From contig CALKFG010000014.1 of the NCBI GenBank assembly GCA_938084575.1, positions 1 through 60,644 on the forward strand: 60,644 nucleotides of DNA, given 5' to 3'. Origin of the DNA: an uncultured Hyphomonadaceae bacterium. Lineage in GTDB: Bacteria; Pseudomonadota; Alphaproteobacteria; Caulobacterales; Hyphomonadaceae. The position numbers and the translations under genes were made by a program. The notes below the pieces were generated by a model, which made no database searches, had not been told where the DNA came from, and saw nothing but the letters and a program-made list of their open reading frames with translations. Shown here piece after piece: positions 25,224-35,747 of the stretch; the stretch's first letter is position 1; each line of letters begins with the position of its first letter.

Positions 25224-27290
25224 CTAGTCCGGACGTCTCATCGCCGGCGCGTCGGCAAACGGCACGATCCCGAATTCCGGATAGATCTCACTGGGAAAAT
25301 AAATCGTCCCGCCCTGCACCACCATGGAGACCGACTTGATCGCCTTGAAGTCGTCGACCGGGTCACCCGGCACCAGGAACATATCGGCATGCTTGCCGGG
25401 CGTGATGGAGCCCAGCGTGTCACCGAGACCAAGATAGTCGGCCATGCCCTGACTCGCCCAGGCCAGAATCTCCCCGGACGTCATGCCGATCTGCTGATAC
25501 AGTTCGAGCTCGCGATGAAAGGTCAGTCCCCCGCCCAGATCGGTGCCCGGCACCAGGGCGATTCCCATCTCATGCATCCGGCGGACCGTCTCGATCAGGG
25601 TGTCGAACCCCTCGCGATAGGCGATGTCATCTTCCGGCGTGGCAATATCCGACCAGGCACTCCGGGCGCTGCGTTGAACATCAACCGGCATATTGTCGAT
25701 ATAGTCCACCATGCCCTGGGCTGTGTCCCCGTTGCGCGACAGCATCAGTCGCTCATGGATCGCCAGGGTCGGGTCAATCGCAACGCCCCCCGCAACCATG
25801 GCGGCGAGCGTCGACTGGACCGCATCACTGTCGAGATCCAGCCCCGGCAGGCGCCGCAGTGCCGTCAGCCGCAGCAGGGTCCGGGTATCCTCTTCGGGGC
25901 CAAGCACCCAGCCCAGCATCAGCTGGTTGATATGTGTCAGCTCGTCATAACCGGCGGCGATCATCGCGTCGGCATTGGAAAAGGCCGGCACGTGCCCCGC
26001 CACTTTCAGCCCGTTGGCCCGGGCCGCCTCGACCATGGCGGGCACCCATTCCCCCCGCATCGAATTGTAGATCTTGATCTGATGAAAATCGCCATTGGCA
26101 TAGTCGAGAACCGCCGCAACCGCTTCTTCCTCGGACGACACCAGATTGCCATTATTCGAGCTGAACGGGCTCTTGCCTTCAATAAAGCCGGACCGGATCA
26201 CCCGCGGGCCGGCCAGCCGCCCGGACTCGAACTTCCCGATCAGGTCATCCAGCACTTCATTATTGTTGCCCATATCGCGGATCGTCGTGACGCCGGCCGC
26301 AACATTCAGCAGGGCCGCACTTTCTCCCAAATGGCCATGCATTTCGAACAGGCCCGGCACCAGGCTGCCCCCCGCGCCATCAATTTCCACCTCCTGCGCA
26401 CCGGTCGCCACGCTCAGCGGGTCGATCGACTGGATATGGCCGTTCTGGAAAACCACGGAAACAGGTGCGCCCAGAGCCGCGCTGGCAGTGTCGAAGACGC
26501 GAACATTGCGAATCCGCACTGCCTCGTCGAAATCATGCGCCGTGCGGCTTTGGATGCCCTCATAGCGCTGGGCCCCATAATCGGCCGCAAGGCGCCGAAG
26601 GCGCTCATCCTCTAACTCATACCCGGCCCTCAAAATCGTGAAGCGGGGCGAAATGAAGCCGAAAAACCGGGTCTCCTGCATCAAAAAATAGCTCGGGTTC
26701 AGACTGGTCCCTGACAATGCATAGGAGGTGACATTCACCCGCGTCTCGGCCGGGCCCACCGCCAGGGTTTCAATCTCCTCGAGCCGCAGCTCGCCCCCCG
26801 GCAGGGCCGCCAGGCGGCGGTCGGCATCCTGCATCAGCACCCGTGCGGCCAGCGCCAGCATGTAGCTCGACGCCGTCTGGGGCACGTAGAAAGCGGGCTG
26901 GTCGAGAACCAGGTCAGCGCGTCCGGTCGAATCGGTCCAGCCGGCCGCGTCTCCGTCCAGGACGAACCGTTCGGCAACCTTGTTGCCAAACGTTGTGTTG
27001 CCCTCAATCGACCAGCCAACAGGCAGGCCGTCCTCGTCCAGCGTGATGGTCTCACTCAGATTGGGACCGCGGCCATTGTTCAGATAGGCGAATTGCACAT
27101 TAAACCCGGTCTCGGTGGGCGTGACATCCATATCGCCAATATCAACGCCACCGGTCATGACGGTGAAATTGCCCCCCATGGGCAGCGTCCCGCCGGACGC
27201 GGCCGGCGCCGCTTTCGGACCCGCCGCCTCTGGCTGACCGCAGGCGGCCAGTACAAACACCGCCGCAAATAGTGCACGCCGCTGACTCAT
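25224..27290 (-). CDS. Amidohydrolase-family lipoprotein
   Basis: The 688-residue protein starts with a lipoprotein signal peptide (LFAAVFVLAACG, lipobox LAAC, Cys17). Residues about 40-230 form a beta-rich N-terminal domain of unknown function. The amidohydrolase barrel follows, with the HxH metal motif in LFEMHGHLGE near 316-318, a later histidine in KVAGHVPAFSNADA, HINQLMLG, and PGTDLGGGL. The C-terminal SITPGKHADMFLVPGDP is typical of the family. Envelope amidohydrolases of this type often act on peptides (Xaa-Pro or cyclic imides). The exact substrate is unknown. Confidence 0.82.
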   Translation of the reverse strand: MSQRRALFAAVFVLAACGQPEAAGPKAAPAASGGTLPMGGNFTVMTGGVDIGDMDVTPTETGFNVQFAYLNNGRGPNLSETITLDEDGLPVGWSIEGNTTFGNKVAERFVLDGDAAGWTDSTGRADLVLDQPAFYVPQTASSYMLALAARVLMQDADRRLAALPGGELRLEEIETLAVGPAETRVNVTSYALSGTSLNPSYFLMQETRFFGFISPRFTILRAGYELEDERLRRLAADYGAQRYEGIQSRTAHDFDEAVRIRNVRVFDTASAALGAPVSVVFQNGHIQSIDPLSVATGAQEVEIDGAGGSLVPGLFEMHGHLGESAALLNVAAGVTTIRDMGNNNEVLDDLIGKFESGRLAGPRVIRSGFIEGKSPFSSNNGNLVSSEEEAVAAVLDYANGDFHQIKIYNSMRGEWVPAMVEAARANGLKVAGHVPAFSNADAMIAAGYDELTHINQLMLGWVLGPEEDTRTLLRLTALRRLPGLDLDSDAVQSTLAAMVAGGVAIDPTLAIHERLMLSRNGDTAQGMVDYIDNMPVDVQRSARSAWSDIATPEDDIAYREGFDTLIETVRRMHEMGIALVPGTDLGGGLTFHRELELYQQIGMTSGEILAWASQGMADYLGLGDTLGSITPGKHADMFLVPGDPVDDFKAIKSVSMVVQGGTIYFPSEIYPEFGIVPFADAPAMRRPD

Positions 27291-27376
27291 GGCGCCCCTC
27301 CTGATATATTACCCTGACTCAGCCATAGCAGCGCTGGTCTGATTTTCCAGTCCGTTCTGGATGACCGTCCGTGACG

Positions 27377-27952
27377 TCAGCGCGGTTTCGACAGGACGCT
27401 CCTGACATAGGCCCACCCGGTAAGGGCCGACAGGCCCGCCGCCAGCATCACGGCCAGGTTCGAGACCGTCAGCAGGGCCAGGGGGGAATCGTCCGTCCGG
27501 CCTCCGGCCAGGCCAAGGGTCAAAAGCAGCCCGCCAAGACCGACCAGCTCCAGCGCCGTCTTGGCCTTGGCCAGCGCCGAAACCGGCACGGAAACATTGG
27601 GAACAAGGCGCAGCAGGGTGACGCCGGTATCCCGCAGCAAAATGATCGCGCTTGGCACGACCAGAAGCAGCGGCCAGCCCATCACATGGCAAACCGCCAA
27701 CAGGCCGGCCGCCACGAGGATCTTGTCCGCAATCGGGTCGATAAAGGCACCAAAGGCTGAAACAGCATCCAGCCGCCGCGCCAGCCAGCCATCCAGAAAA
27801 TCGCTCAGGGCGACGATCACGAACAGGGCAAAGGGCAGGAGGGCGGCCAGCCGGCCGAGCGGCGCCTGCCGGCCGAGATCAAGGATCAGCCATGCCACAA
27901 TGAGGGCGAAACCGCAGCGCATCAGAGACAGAATGTTGGGGACCATTTTCAT
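27377..27952 (-). CDS. pgsA: CDP-diacylglycerol-glycerol-3-phosphate phosphatidyltransferase
   Basis: The 191-residue membrane protein carries the CDP-alcohol phosphatidyltransferase motif DG..AR........G..D..AD in SDFLDGWLARRLDAVSAFGA followed by FIDPIAD (about 50-76), with about five hydrophobic segments. It starts PNILSLMRCGFA, as PgsA does. It probably makes phosphatidylglycerophosphate in the inner membrane; a related alcohol acceptor cannot be excluded. The usual neighbour uvrC is not adjacent here but lies at 53.4 kb. Confidence 0.78.
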   Translation of the reverse strand: MKMVPNILSLMRCGFALIVAWLILDLGRQAPLGRLAALLPFALFVIVALSDFLDGWLARRLDAVSAFGAFIDPIADKILVAAGLLAVCHVMGWPLLLVVPSAIILLRDTGVTLLRLVPNVSVPVSALAKAKTALELVGLGGLLLTLGLAGGRTDDSPLALLTVSNLAVMLAAGLSALTGWAYVRSVLSKPR

Positions 27953-28080
27953 GACCCGTCCTTACCGCCTTGAATCCGTCCTGAACAGCTCATGAGTCCG
28001 CTTTGCCCGTCAGGTCCATCCGGTTTGACGCCGTGTTCATCCGGACCTTATCCAACGCTCTATCCCGCTTGCAGGGGTGT

Positions 28081-29673
28081 TCAGGCCCCGACAACTTCCC
28101 GCGGGCCTGCGGCGCGCACGGCCTCAGAGACATGCCGCTCATAGGTCCTGAAATTCTCCGTGAACATATCCGCCAGATGCGCCGCCTGGGCATCATAAGC
28201 CAGTGGGTCGGCCCAGGTGGCGCGGGGATCGAGAATCGTCTCGTCAATTCCGGGCACGGATACGGGAACATCGAAGCCGAACACCGGATCCCGGCGGAAG
28301 TCAGCCTGCTTGAGCGACCCGTCCAGCGCGGCATTGAGCAGGGTCCGAGTGACCTGGATCGGCATGCGCCGCCCGGTGCCATGAGGCCCGGCCGTCCATC
28401 CGGTCGAGACCAGCCAGCAATCGACCTTGTGCTGGTCGATCAACCGGCCAAGCAGTTCACCATATTTGGACGGGTGGCGGGGCATGAACGGTCCGCCGAA
28501 ACAGGTCGAAAAGGTCGCCGTCGGCTCGGTTACGCCTTTTTCAGTGCCGGCAACCTTGGCGGTATAGCCTGACAGGAAATGATACATGGCCTGTTCCGGC
28601 GTCAGGCGCGCGATCGGCGGCATCACGCCAAACGCATCGCAAGTCAGCATGATCAGCGTGCGCGGCTGGCCGCAACGCCCTGTTTCACGTGCATTTTTTA
28701 TAGAGGAAATCGGATAGGCGCCCCGAGAATTTTCAGCCAGGCTGTTGTCAAACAGGTCCAGCTCACGGGTTTCGGGATCCATGACCACATTTTCGAGGAC
28801 GGTGCCCCACATGCGGGTTGTCGCAAAAATTTCGGGCTCGGCCTGCTCGGACAAATGGATCATCTTGGCGTAACAGCCGCCTTCAAAATTGAACAGGCCG
28901 TGCTCTGACCAGCCATGCTCGTCATCGCCGATCAGCTGCCGGGACTCATCGGCGCTAAGTGTCGTTTTGCCCGTGCCCGACAGGCCAAAGAAGATGGCTG
29001 CATCGTCCTCGCCGCCGTCATTGACCGAACAGTGCATTGGCATCACGCCCTGCTCCGGCAGGAGGTAATTCAACAATGTGAAGACCGCCTTTTTGGTCTC
29101 GCCGGCATAAGATGTGCCGCCAATCAGAATCAGTTTCCGGTCAAAATTCACCGCGATCACAGTTTCGGACTGTGTCCCGTGGCGCGCCGGATCGGCCCGG
29201 AAACTGGGGCTGTTGATGATGGTGAACGCGGCAGAGAAATTTTCATATTCGGCATCGCTGGGACGCCGCAACAGGTGTCGGATGAACAGCGAGTGCCAGC
29301 CGAGCTCGTTGACCACCCGCACAGGCAGCCGGTGCTCGGGGTCTGCGCCGCCAAACAGCTCCTGAAGGAACAGGTCCTTGCCTTCGAGGTGCTGGCGGAA
29401 ATCGTCCCACAAGGTGTCAAAATGGGCCGGCGTCATGGCGGCATTATTGTCCCACCAGACGGTATCTTCCGTGCTCGCATCGCGGACCGTGAACTTGTCC
29501 CGGGCGGAGCGGCCGGTGTGCTTGCCGGTCTCGACAACCAGCGCACCGCCTTTGGCGACCTGGGCTTCTCCCGATGCCACGGCATATTCATAAAGACGCT
29601 CTTCGTTCCAGTTTTTCCGAACGGAACCGGGTTTCAGGCCGAGCATGGCGAGCTCTGCAACAGGATCAGTCAT
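28081..29673 (-). CDS. pckA: Phosphoenolpyruvate carboxykinase (ATP)
   Basis: This 530-residue enzyme converts oxaloacetate and ATP to phosphoenolpyruvate and CO2, the entry step of gluconeogenesis. Visible marks: [13 protein letters not shown] near 50-62, the substrate site [12 protein letters not shown], the P-loop [11 protein letters not shown] and the metal-binding [12 protein letters not shown]-type length fits. The start at 29673 has GGAGGGAACCC just before it; the frame is open further upstream but without homology. The 177-base gap upstream should hold its promoter. Confidence 0.95.
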   Translation of the reverse strand: MTDPVAELAMLGLKPGSVRKNWNEERLYEYAVASGEAQVAKGGALVVETGKHTGRSARDKFTVRDASTEDTVWWDNNAAMTPAHFDTLWDDFRQHLEGKDLFLQELFGGADPEHRLPVRVVNELGWHSLFIRHLLRRPSDAEYENFSAAFTIINSPSFRADPARHGTQSETVIAVNFDRKLILIGGTSYAGETKKAVFTLLNYLLPEQGVMPMHCSVNDGGEDDAAIFFGLSGTGKTTLSADESRQLIGDDEHGWSEHGLFNFEGGCYAKMIHLSEQAEPEIFATTRMWGTVLENVVMDPETRELDLFDNSLAENSRGAYPISSIKNARETGRCGQPRTLIMLTCDAFGVMPPIARLTPEQAMYHFLSGYTAKVAGTEKGVTEPTATFSTCFGGPFMPRHPSKYGELLGRLIDQHKVDCWLVSTGWTAGPHGTGRRMPIQVTRTLLNAALDGSLKQADFRRDPVFGFDVPVSVPGIDETILDPRATWADPLAYDAQAAHLADMFTENFRTYERHVSEAVRAAGPREVVGA

Positions 29674-29850
29674 GGGTTCCCTCCATTTCTCAAAGCGCAC
29701 GCCTGGCAGTCCGCCAGTCTGGATCATGACGCGCCCGACAAAGCCGCGACTCCGCGCAGCTGACCAGATGTGAATCGGTGTTTTTGCAGAAGTAAACGCT
29801 GTCAAAAGGAACAAGGCGCGAATTCCCGCGTCGCCGGATGCCGCGGGCGA

Positions 29851-30735
29851 TCAGACCCCGGCGGCCAGGAAGGGCTCCAGCCGCCGCATGAACAGGTCAA
29901 ACTGGTCATGATGAACCCAATGTCCGGCGCCCTCTATGACCTCGACGTCTGCCGTCTGGAAATGCGCAAGCCGTCCATCCCGGGAAGGATCAGAGGCCCA
30001 GCTGTCCTGTCCGTAGACCAGCAGGGCCGGGCACGTGATGGCCGACCAGATCTGGTGCATCTCCTCTGGACTCAGGTCACCCCCCGGAATGAACCCCATG
30101 CCGGATGGGTCATAGGCCCATCGCGCAGATCCATCGGGGTTGTCGCGGATGCCGGTCAGGCTGAGATGGTGGATCTGCGCGTCGCTGAGCTTCGGGAAGG
30201 CCGCCCGCATGCGGGCCTTGGCCTCGGCAAGGTCCTGCAGCCTGCGAGGGGCACGTCCGGCCCGTTTCTGCCGCTCTTCAACCCAGCTCCGCAACTGGCC
30301 GGTGATCGGCAGTGCAGCGCGCTCCGCCAGCATTTTTGGCGAGGGGCCAAGGCCTTCAATGGCAACCAGACGGGCCACTTTTTCGGGAAACAGGCCACAA
30401 TAACGCACCGCGATGTTGCCACCCAGGGAGTGTCCAAGCAGAGAAATTTGACCGACGTCCAAATGCGCGATCAGGGCCGCAAGATCCAGCACATGGTCCA
30501 TGATGGTGTAGCTGCCATCATTTGTCCGGTCACTGTCGCCATGTCCGCGCAAATCATAGGCAATTACCCTGTAGCGGTCCGCCAGCCGGCGCGCGACCCA
30601 GTCCCAGCTGCGCTTCTGGTCACGGCCGCCATGCACCAGGACCAGCGGGTGGCCCCCCGGGTCACCCCACTCAATTGTCTGCAGCTGCAGGCGCTGCGAC
30701 AGAAAATGGTCAGAACGATCCGGCGTCTGGGACAT
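29851..30735 (-). CDS. Alpha/beta hydrolase
   Basis: The 294-residue cytosolic protein has the oxyanion/HG motif LVLVHGGRDQKRSWDW near 30-45, the nucleophile elbow LLGHSLGGNIA near 98-108, an acid in VYGQDSW near 245 and the histidine in GAGHWVHHDQ near 272-280. It resembles epoxide hydrolase/BphD-like enzymes. The substrate is unknown. The start at 30735 has AAGGAG upstream. It is divergent from hslO with a 105-base gap. Confidence 0.85.
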   Translation of the reverse strand: MSQTPDRSDHFLSQRLQLQTIEWGDPGGHPLVLVHGGRDQKRSWDWVARRLADRYRVIAYDLRGHGDSDRTNDGSYTIMDHVLDLAALIAHLDVGQISLLGHSLGGNIAVRYCGLFPEKVARLVAIEGLGPSPKMLAERAALPITGQLRSWVEERQKRAGRAPRRLQDLAEAKARMRAAFPKLSDAQIHHLSLTGIRDNPDGSARWAYDPSGMGFIPGGDLSPEEMHQIWSAITCPALLVYGQDSWASDPSRDGRLAHFQTADVEVIEGAGHWVHHDQFDLFMRRLEPFLAAGV

Positions 30736-30840
30736 AAGGGTCTCCTTTGTGGCCGTCCGGTTAGCCGATTCCAATCACATATGCGACCCTTGTCTGATGC
30801 GCTGGCTGCCGCCACATGCGTCGCAGGAAAGGATGACATC

Positions 30841-31761
30841 ATGGTCGCCTCAAACATCCCCCTCGACGATTTTGTCGCCGGCTTCACCTCGCGCAGCCTG
30901 CCCCTGGCCGGGCGGATCGTGCGCCTCGGGCCGGACACGCTGACGCCGATCCTGACTCGGCATGCCTATCCCGATCATCTTGCCGAGATTCTCGGGGAGG
31001 CTCTGCTCCTGTCTGTCCTTGTCGGAGCAGGAATGAAATTTGAGGGCCGGGTTCTGGCCCAGGCCGAAGGAGACGGACCGGTCTCCATGCTCGTCGGTGA
31101 ATACCGGAAGGATGGTGGGGTGCGGGCGTATTCGCGGCATGAGCCCGACCGCTGGGCGTGGCTGGACAAAGTCAATAAAGGGGATCGCCCCCATATGCCG
31201 CAATTGTTCGGACCGGCAGGCCGGTTCGGTCTGATTATCATTCATGACCGTCCCTCGACTCCCCCCTATCAGGGGATTGTGCCGCTGGAAAAAGCGACCC
31301 TGTCGGCTTGCGCCAGGGACTATTTTGCCCGCTCGGAGCAAATCGACACGGGCCTACATCTCGCAGTTCGAAAGACGGAACATGGTCACTGGATCGGCGG
31401 GGGCATGATGATGCAGCGCGTCGCGGGAGATGATTTTCGCGGCGACACCCATCAGGGCTGGCTGGAAGCGCAGGCGCTGTTCAATACCCTCAGGACTGAG
31501 GAACTTGTCGACGAGGCACTGCCCGCCGCAGACCTGCTATACAAATTGTTTCATGAGGGCGGCGTAGCGATGCAAGCCGCCCAGCCCCTGAAAGACACCT
31601 GCACCTGCAGCCGGGACCGTCTGATCGGAACCCTGCAGGGCATGGCGGATGAGAGCCTGAGAGAGCTGGTTGAGGCGGATGGGACGCTTGGTCTTGACTG
31701 TCAGTTCTGTTCTCGTCACTTCAAGATCCCGATCGCAGAGGTCACCCAATCGCCGAGCTAG
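30841..31761 (+). CDS. hslO: Hsp33 redox-activated chaperone
   Basis: The 306-residue protein has the Hsp33 core and the C-terminal zinc cluster CTC (Cys254, Cys256) and CQFC (Cys287, Cys290), which bind zinc when reduced and open under oxidants to turn the holdase on. The family block GGGMMMQRVAGD is near 186-197. The start at 30841 follows an AGGAAAGGATG ribosome site and fits homology (DDFVAGFTSRSLPLAGRIVRL); upstream codons of the same frame are not part of it. Confidence 0.93.
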   Translation: MVASNIPLDDFVAGFTSRSLPLAGRIVRLGPDTLTPILTRHAYPDHLAEILGEALLLSVLVGAGMKFEGRVLAQAEGDGPVSMLVGEYRKDGGVRAYSRHEPDRWAWLDKVNKGDRPHMPQLFGPAGRFGLIIIHDRPSTPPYQGIVPLEKATLSACARDYFARSEQIDTGLHLAVRKTEHGHWIGGGMMMQRVAGDDFRGDTHQGWLEAQALFNTLRTEELVDEALPAADLLYKLFHEGGVAMQAAQPLKDTCTCSRDRLIGTLQGMADESLRELVEADGTLGLDCQFCSRHFKIPIAEVTQSPS

Positions 31762-31832
31762 CGGCTGCCGTGATCCCTTGGCAATGGCGCTTATTTCGTG
31801 TCTGAGAACAGGACATCGTACCGGAACCAACC

Positions 31833-33170
31833 ATGACAGCACCTACCGTCCGCTTCGCCCCCTCACCCACCGGCCTGCTGCATGTCGGCAATGTCCGGAC
31901 GGCCCTGATCAACTGGCTTTTTGCCAGATCAGAACAGGGCTGTTTCATTCTGCGAATTGATGACACAGACACCGAAAGATCGACCCCGGCCTATGAGCAG
32001 GCGATACGCGATGACCTGACCTGGCTCGGCCTGACCTGGGACAAAACGTTCCGACAGTCAGAGCGCTTTGAAACTTATGACGCGGCCGCAGAGACCCTTA
32101 AGCAGGCCGGATGGCTGTATCCCTGCTATGAAACGGCCGAGGATCTTGATCGCCAGCGCAAACTGCAGCGAGCGCAAGGCAAGCCGCCCGTCTACAATCG
32201 CACCGCACTTAACCTGTCGGCGTCAGACCGGGCTCAATTTGAGGCCGACGGCCGCAAACCACACTGGCGCTTCAAACTGTCTGGCAACCGGGTTGCGTGG
32301 GACGATCTGGTGCGCGGTGAACAGGCGATTGAAACTGCGAGCCTGTCAGACCCGGTCCTGATCCGGGCAGACGGATCCTACCTTTACACCCTGCCAAGCT
32401 GCGTCGACGATATTGAGGCGGGCATCACCCATGTGGTTCGCGGCGAGGATCATGTGACAAATTCAGGCGCCCAGATCGAAATCTTCCGGGCACTGGGCGG
32501 AACTGCCCCGACAATGGCCCATACCCCCCTTTTGGTCGGCGCGGATGGGTCCGGCCTGTCCAAGCGACTTGGCTCGCTCGGAATGGGGACACTTCGGGAT
32601 CGTGGAATTGAGCCGCTGGCGATCATCAGCCTTCTGGCCAAGCTCGGCACCAGCGACAATGTAGAAATCCGCGACAGTCTGGAACAACTTGCTGCGGATT
32701 TCGACTTCGCCAAAATTGGCCGGGCGCCCGCGCGTTTTGACGAGGCCGAGCTGACCGGCCTGAATGCTACCCTTGTCCATACCCTGCCCTTCGATGCCGT
32801 CCGGGAGCGCCTTGATGCCATCGCGCCTGAGGCGGCCGATCCCGCTTTCTGGGATCTTGTCCGGCAAAATTGCCAAACTGTTGCTGATGCGGAAGCATTT
32901 GTGCCTGTGGCCTTCGGGCAGATCACGCCGGTCATTGAGGCCGAGGATCAGGACTTCATTGCCGCTGCAGCAGGCCTGCTGCCGGATGGCCCCATAGCGG
33001 AAGATACCTGGACAAACTGGACCGCCGCCCTGAAGGCGCAGACAGGCCGCAAGGGGCGGGCATTGTTCATGCCCCTTCGGCGTGCGCTGACCGGAATGGA
33101 AACCGGACCGGATGTCGGCGAAATGTTGCGCCTGATGGGACGTGAACGGGCCCTGCAGCGGTTGAGCTAG
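31833..33170 (+). CDS. gltX: Glutamyl-tRNA synthetase (short paralogue type)
   Basis: The 445-residue class I synthetase has the HIGH-type motif in APSPTGLLHVGNVRTAL (about 9-25) and the second motif in GLSKRLGS (residues 241-248) in place of KMSKS. It charges tRNA with glutamate. Alphaproteobacteria usually have two such genes; this one is shorter than the usual 470-490 and its LSKR form fits the GltX1 branch, which in some relatives glutamylates tRNA-Gln. Which tRNA it serves cannot be told here. The stop overlaps the convergent LOG gene by four bases. Confidence 0.88.
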   Translation: MTAPTVRFAPSPTGLLHVGNVRTALINWLFARSEQGCFILRIDDTDTERSTPAYEQAIRDDLTWLGLTWDKTFRQSERFETYDAAAETLKQAGWLYPCYETAEDLDRQRKLQRAQGKPPVYNRTALNLSASDRAQFEADGRKPHWRFKLSGNRVAWDDLVRGEQAIETASLSDPVLIRADGSYLYTLPSCVDDIEAGITHVVRGEDHVTNSGAQIEIFRALGGTAPTMAHTPLLVGADGSGLSKRLGSLGMGTLRDRGIEPLAIISLLAKLGTSDNVEIRDSLEQLAADFDFAKIGRAPARFDEAELTGLNATLVHTLPFDAVRERLDAIAPEAADPAFWDLVRQNCQTVADAEAFVPVAFGQITPVIEAEDQDFIAAAAGLLPDGPIAEDTWTNWTAALKAQTGRKGRALFMPLRRALTGMETGPDVGEMLRLMGRERALQRLS

Positions 33171-33730
33171 TCGCCGATCTGGATGATCCGGTCGGCAAGT
33201 GCGACCAGGGCCGTCTCAGGCGAATGGACATGGACCAGAGAAGACCGGAAGGCTTCCGGGGTGAACTGCCCATCTATGATGTGGTCCATCAACTCGAAAA
33301 AAGGCGCCCAGAATTCATCGCGATCCAGAAAGGCCATGGGTTTGGCGTGCAGGCCCAAACGCCCCCAGGACAGCATCTCGACGGCCTCTTCCAGCGTCCC
33401 GATGCCGCCGGGCAGCACAATGAAGGCATCTGATTCATCAAACATGCGTTGCTTGCGCGTGTGCATGTCGTCAACAATCTCGTGTGGCACCTCATCATAG
33501 ATCCGCTCTTTCTGCAGCAGGAAGCGCGGTATGATCCCCAGCACGTCCCCGCCGGCTTCATGAACCGCCCGCGCGCAGGCACCCATTAATCCAACGCCGC
33601 CCCCGCCATAGACCAGACGAATCCCGGATCCGGCCAGTGCCTTGCCCAGGCTGCCGGCGAGATTGAGGTAATCGGGGTCCACAAGATTGGACGACCCGCA
33701 ATAAACGCAAACTGATTTGAGATGGTCCAT
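33167..33730 (-). CDS. LOG-family (TIGR00730) Rossmann-fold protein
   Basis: The 187-residue protein has the paired motifs of LOG-type proteins: YGGGGVGLMGACARAVHEAG near 40-59 and the PGGIGTLEE signature near 113-121. Characterised relatives hydrolyse cytokinin nucleotides or related nucleoside monophosphates at the N-glycosidic bond. Bacterial members often act on other nucleotides. The start MDHLKSVCVYCGSSN is standard. Confidence 0.88.
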   Translation of the reverse strand: MDHLKSVCVYCGSSNLVDPDYLNLAGSLGKALAGSGIRLVYGGGGVGLMGACARAVHEAGGDVLGIIPRFLLQKERIYDEVPHEIVDDMHTRKQRMFDESDAFIVLPGGIGTLEEAVEMLSWGRLGLHAKPMAFLDRDEFWAPFFELMDHIIDGQFTPEAFRSSLVHVHSPETALVALADRIIQIGD

Positions 33731-33890
33731 GAGGCGCCTCGCCGGTTTGAAATCAACCTTCCAATCCCCCAGCCTAGATCAGAGCCGAAGATCCGACCAG
33801 TCGATAACCGCCCGTCCGGTGTCGGCCGCGGCGCAGCAAAACCTGAAAATAAGTTGGCAGGACCCGCACGGCGACGCCATATGACTCCGG

Positions 33891-35735
33891 ATGAAATCGC
33901 AAAGCCCACCCCCCTCAAGTGATAAGATTGACCGGATCGAGTCGGCCGATGGCGGCATCGGCCTGTCCATTTCGCGCATAATGCAGCTGCTGGCGCGCCC
34001 CGAGCTGGCGCGATGGCGGCCCGTCATGATCGTCGCCATCCTGCTGACTCTTCTGGCTTCTGTACTTGAAGTCGCCTCGCCGCTCCTGATCGGGGATGCC
34101 ATCAATGCCGTTTCGGAGATCCATGACGGCGAGGCCACATTGCTGAGTGCGGTCATCTATATCGGGCTGGGGATTGGCCTGCGCTTTGCCGCCGCCGGAC
34201 TTCCACAATTGCGAGACATTCTGTTTGCCCCGGCAAGCCAGCATGCTCAGCGCGTCGCCTGCGTGGACGCCTTCGGGCACGCTCAAAGCCTATCGCTGAA
34301 CTTTCACCAGACCCGGCGGACTGGCGCTCTCAACCGAATTATAGAACGAGGCGCCAGCGCGATCGATTATCTGATCCGGTTCCTCGCCTTCAATATCGGG
34401 CCAACCCTGATTCGTCTTGTCCTTGCCGCCATCGCCCTTGGGGTCGCCTTTGATGTCAAACTGTCCCTGATCGCAATTGCGGCAGTCGTTCTGTACGCGC
34501 TGGCAACCATCATCATCACGGAATGGCGCGTGCGCCAAAGGCGCAGAATGAATGAAGCCGATACGAACCTGCGTGCGGTCTCAATCGATACGTTGACCAA
34601 TTTCGAGACTGTCAAAGCGTTTGCCACCGAAGAACGGGAAACAAACCGTTATGATCAGGCGATGTCCGACTACAATGACCGGTATGTCGAGGCTGTGCGC
34701 AGCATGTATCTGCTGAATTTCGTCCAGGCTTTGATCATGAATATCGGCCTGTTTGGCGTTCTGGCCCTGTCGGCCTGGAATTATGTACAGGGCAGCATGA
34801 AGATTGGTGACCTGACAGCGGTCATGCTGATGCTGTTATCACTCTATGCCCCTCTGAACATACTGGGATGGGCCTGGCGCGAGATCAAGCAGGGCGCCGT
34901 CGATCTGGAAAAACTGTACGGCCTGATGCAAATGAGGCCCGAGATTGCAGATAAGCCCGATGCCATAAGCCTGACCCAGCCAAAGGGCCATGTCGAGTTC
35001 GAGGCCGTCGATTTCAGCCATGATACACGCTCAGCGGGGCTTCGGCAGGTCAGTTTTGATCTCGCACCGGGGCGCAAGATTGCTTTTGTCGGAACCTCCG
35101 GCGCTGGCAAATCGACGGTTCTCAAGCTCCTCTTCCGTTTCTACGAAGTCCATGCCGGGGCCGTGCGGGTCGATGGGCACGATGTTCGTGACCTGACACA
35201 GGAAAGCCTGCGCCAGGCTCTCGGTTTGGTGCCCCAGGACGTGGTTCTGTTCAATGACACCATTCGGGCCAATATCGCCTATGCTCGGCCAGATGCATCG
35301 GATGACGACATACGCGACGCCGCCCGTCGGGCCCAGCTTCTGGACTTCATTGAGTCCCAGCCGGAAGCTTGGCAGACACGGGTCGGCGAACGGGGCCTGA
35401 AACTGTCCGGCGGCGAAAAACAACGGGTCGGTATTGCCCGTGTGATCCTGGCCAACCCGGCCGTCCTGGTTCTGGATGAGGCGACCTCCGCGCTTGACAG
35501 CGCGACCGAAGAGGCCGTTCAAAAAGCATTGGATGAAGCGGCAAAAGGGCGTACAACTTTGATGGTCGCCCACAGGCTGTCGACCGTCCAGAATGCGGAT
35601 GAAATCGTCGTCATGCAGGCTGGTGAGGTGATTGAGCGCGGTTCGCACGATGCACTGCTGGCCAAACATGGCGAATATGCCGATATGTGGAGCCGGCAAG
35701 CAAAACGTGATGCGCTCGCATTGGTCGCAGAATAA
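33891..35735 (+). CDS. Atm1/ABCB7-like ABC exporter
   Basis: The 614-residue half-transporter has a membrane domain of about six helices (residues 45-330) and an ATPase domain with Walker A GTSGAGKST near 401, signature LSGGEKQRVGIAR near 505 and Walker B VLVLDEATSALD near 523. The region SLSLNFHQTRRTGALNRIIERG and the coupling block FETVKAFATEERE are typical of the mitochondrial Atm1/bacterial heavy-metal branch, which exports glutathione-linked sulfur or metal conjugates. It is followed after 12 bases by the PSD-like gene, so they may be cotranscribed. Confidence 0.88.
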   Translation: MKSQSPPPSSDKIDRIESADGGIGLSISRIMQLLARPELARWRPVMIVAILLTLLASVLEVASPLLIGDAINAVSEIHDGEATLLSAVIYIGLGIGLRFAAAGLPQLRDILFAPASQHAQRVACVDAFGHAQSLSLNFHQTRRTGALNRIIERGASAIDYLIRFLAFNIGPTLIRLVLAAIALGVAFDVKLSLIAIAAVVLYALATIIITEWRVRQRRRMNEADTNLRAVSIDTLTNFETVKAFATEERETNRYDQAMSDYNDRYVEAVRSMYLLNFVQALIMNIGLFGVLALSAWNYVQGSMKIGDLTAVMLMLLSLYAPLNILGWAWREIKQGAVDLEKLYGLMQMRPEIADKPDAISLTQPKGHVEFEAVDFSHDTRSAGLRQVSFDLAPGRKIAFVGTSGAGKSTVLKLLFRFYEVHAGAVRVDGHDVRDLTQESLRQALGLVPQDVVLFNDTIRANIAYARPDASDDDIRDAARRAQLLDFIESQPEAWQTRVGERGLKLSGGEKQRVGIARVILANPAVLVLDEATSALDSATEEAVQKALDEAAKGRTTLMVAHRLSTVQNADEIVVMQAGEVIERGSHDALLAKHGEYADMWSRQAKRDALALVAE

Positions 35736-35747
35736 GGGAGCAACCCC